Assembly: GCA_028869395.1 (NCBI GenBank)
Contig: JAGWSE010000409.1
Span: forward strand, 1-7,112
Source: Alphaproteobacteria bacterium
GTDB lineage: Bacteria; Pseudomonadota; Alphaproteobacteria; Caulobacterales; Caulobacteraceae
Direction: 5' to 3'
DNA: 7,112 nucleotides
In this document: positions 5,929-7,112 of the stretch, piece by piece
Layout: every line of letters starts with the position of its first letter
Position numbering within the stretch: the stretch's first letter is position 1
Translations under genes and position numbers: made by a program
The notes under the pieces: model-generated
Seen by the model: only the letters and a program-made list of their open reading frames with translations
Told to the model about the DNA's origin: nothing
Databases searched by the model: none

Positions 5929-6737
5929 CTCGCCGCCGCGGCCAAGAGCTCGTCATGGCGGGCGCAGATGCGCGGCCAGAGCGAGGCGGCTTCGGGCAGG
6001 TCGAGGCCGAAGTCGCGGGCGAGGACGTGGACCAGCTCGTCCGCGCAGCCAAGGAGGTGATCATCGACGCCGTCCGGACGGATCCGGCGAAGGCGACGGG
6101 ACTTCAGCACGAGCACCTCGCCGGGCCGATGGCGTTGGGCCGTGGCGGTGAGCACGAAGGGACTCTTCTCCCAGGTCTGCAGCCACTCGCACTTCTCGGC
6201 GAGCAGGGCGGGATCGGCGGCCTCTTCGGTGAAGTCGAAGCTGGGCGCGCCGCCCAGGGCGTGGTGGTGGAAGCGCCACCAGCCGTCGGGCAGGCGTTCG
6301 AGCCGGTAGTCGAATCCGCCGTTGCGGATCGGGCCTTCGCACAAGGGGAACGGGTCCAGCGCGCCGTCGCCGAAGCCGACGTCGGCGATCCAGGGGCGAT
6401 CTAGGTCCACCTTCAGGACAAGGTGCGTGCCGACCATGGCCTCGCCCAGGAGGTCGCGCCGCACGCCGCCTGCCAGCCGGGTGACCCTGAAGCCGATGGC
6501 CTCGAGCGCGGCGGCGAAGAGGCCGTTCATCTCGAAGCACCAGCCGCCGCGCCGGCGGTTCACGATCTTCTCGTAGGCGGCTCGCGGATCGATGGTGAGC
6601 GGGTGACCGAACTGGACCTCGAAGTTCTCGTAAGGGATCGAGTAGAGGTGGGCCCGGTGCAGGGCCGTGAGCGTCGCAAGGTCCGGCTTCGCCGCGCCCG
6701 CGAAGCCGATGCGGTCAAAGTAGGCCGCGAGGTCCAA
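5925..6737 (-). CDS. nat: Arylamine N-acetyltransferase, TTG start
   Basis: With a TTG start at 6737 the product is 270 aa, the normal bacterial NAT length. These cytoplasmic enzymes move an acetyl group from acetyl-CoA to arylamines, hydrazines or related amines through a Cys-His-Asp triad. The N-terminus MDLAAYFDRIGF is typical of the family. The triad is C67 in RRGGWCFEMNG, H105 in MVGTHLVL and D119 in WIADVGFGD. SIPYENFEV (33-41) is another hallmark. There is no ATG or GTG at a suitable place: the frame further upstream runs antiphase through the previous gene and gives no NAT sequence, so TTG is the best start. It begins two bases after the stop of the flavin monooxygenase gene (6740-6742), so translation is probably coupled; an AAGGCGGA stretch upstream is a weak binding site. 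The pairing suggests joint processing of nitrogenous or aromatic xenobiotics, but that is inference. The TAG stop overlaps the receptor's stop by three of its bases. Confidence 0.92.
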   Translation of the reverse strand: MDLAAYFDRIGFAGAAKPDLATLTALHRAHLYSIPYENFEVQFGHPLTIDPRAAYEKIVNRRRGGWCFEMNGLFAAALEAIGFRVTRLAGGVRRDLLGEAMVGTHLVLKVDLDRPWIADVGFGDGALDPFPLCEGPIRNGGFDYRLERLPDGWWRFHHHALGGAPSFDFTEEAADPALLAEKCEWLQTWEKSPFVLTATAQRHRPGEVLVLKSRRLRRIRPDGVDDHLLGCADELVHVLARDFGLDLPEAASLWPRICARHDELLAAAAS

Positions 6738-6739
6738 GC

Positions 6740-7112
6740 CTAGTCCGCCTTTTCCGGGGCGGCCTGGCCTGTGATCAGCGCCACGATCTCGGGGCGGATG
6801 TTCTCCGTGCCCTTCTCCTGGATGTGCTGGACAATCCGTGCGCCGACCGCCGCGCGGACCTGGGTGGTGAATTCGGTCTTGTTCTGACCGACCCAGGACA
6901 TGGAGGCCTCGCGGTTCACGTTCAGCGACTGGAACTTCGGGGCGACGTAGCGCGCCACCAGCTCGTAGGAGCGCTTCTTGGCCTGCCACGGCGCCCAGTT
7001 GTGATCCATGAACAGGAAGGCGCCAAAGCCGGCGCTTTCCTCGACCAGCTGCTGGATGCGCTGGGCGGCGTCGTCCGGCGTGCCGATCACCGCCATGCCG
7101 GTGTCCATCATG
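6740..7112 (-). CDS. Luciferase-like (LLM class) flavin-dependent monooxygenase, C-terminal part
   Basis: The frame enters from the right edge and ends with TAG at 6740-6742, giving about 124 C-terminal residues of a protein normally 350-400 aa long. The segment VIGTPDDAAQRIQQLVEES, then GFGAFLFMDHNWAPWQAKKRSYELVARYVAPKFQ, is characteristic of the C-terminal part of luciferase-like monooxygenases related to the limonene monooxygenase (LimB-like) subgroup. These use reduced flavin to oxygenate small organic compounds; the catalytic N-terminal barrel is outside the window. After the conserved domain there is a tail of about 65 residues (SLNVNREASMSWVGQNKTEF onward) ending in Ala/Pro/Lys. The ATG at 7111 is internal to the domain, so the true start lies beyond the edge. 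It is the first visible gene of a two-gene unit with the acetyltransferase. Confidence 0.88.
   Translation of the reverse strand, partial: MMDTGMAVIGTPDDAAQRIQQLVEESAGFGAFLFMDHNWAPWQAKKRSYELVARYVAPKFQSLNVNREASMSWVGQNKTEFTTQVRAAVGARIVQHIQEKGTENIRPEIVALITGQAAPEKAD

Noticed and set aside
6738..6989. N-terminal extension of the acetyltransferase frame up to 6989
   Set aside because: This part runs out of phase through the monooxygenase coding region and gives an Arg/Gly/Pro-rich sequence with no NAT similarity; the family N-terminus begins at the TTG.

Overview
The window is very GC-rich, with G/C dominating third codon positions and tightly packed genes. The gene repertoire and the promoter-like motifs fit an alphaproteobacterium of the Caulobacterales type (Caulobacter/Phenylobacterium-like). 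This is an inference from style and gene content; no rRNA or other taxonomic marker is present. There is no tRNA, rRNA, CRISPR array, insertion sequence or phage gene. It reads as ordinary chromosomal sequence, and I do not see a convincing undescribed multi-gene system.

Layout from left to right. (1) A plus-strand operon, 1-1971: the C-terminal end of an unrecognised protein, a glutathione S-transferase-like protein with an extra C-terminal domain (start overlapping the previous stop by one base), and a crotonase-fold enzyme 15 bases further on. (2) A small secreted protein on the minus strand (1978-2241), convergent with the crotonase gene. (3) An intergenic stretch of 267 bases whose right end can fold into a nested inverted repeat directly after the stop of the next gene. 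(4) A minus-strand pair, a DUF4142 secreted protein followed by a short-chain dehydrogenase (3797 down to 2509), separated by 41 bases. (5) A divergent promoter region (3798-3918) holding a good match to the alphaproteobacterial general-stress (EcfG/SigT) promoter facing left and a TTGACGC-type housekeeping promoter candidate facing right. (6) A plus-strand TonB-dependent receptor (3919-5928) that has no signal peptide. (7) A minus-strand pair running in from the right edge: the end of a luciferase-like flavin monooxygenase, then an arylamine N-acetyltransferase starting with TTG two bases after the upstream stop. The acetyltransferase and receptor genes converge and share a CTAG that supplies both stop codons.

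Functional picture: several genes belong to small-molecule or xenobiotic metabolism (GST-like, crotonase, SDR, LLM flavin monooxygenase, arylamine N-acetyltransferase), but they lie in at least three transcription units and do not form one recognisable pathway. The most checkable points are the EcfG-type promoter that also fixes the start of the DUF4142 gene, the receptor without a signal peptide, and the catalytic-residue pattern of the crotonase, which matches dienoyl-CoA isomerase rather than enoyl-CoA hydratase.
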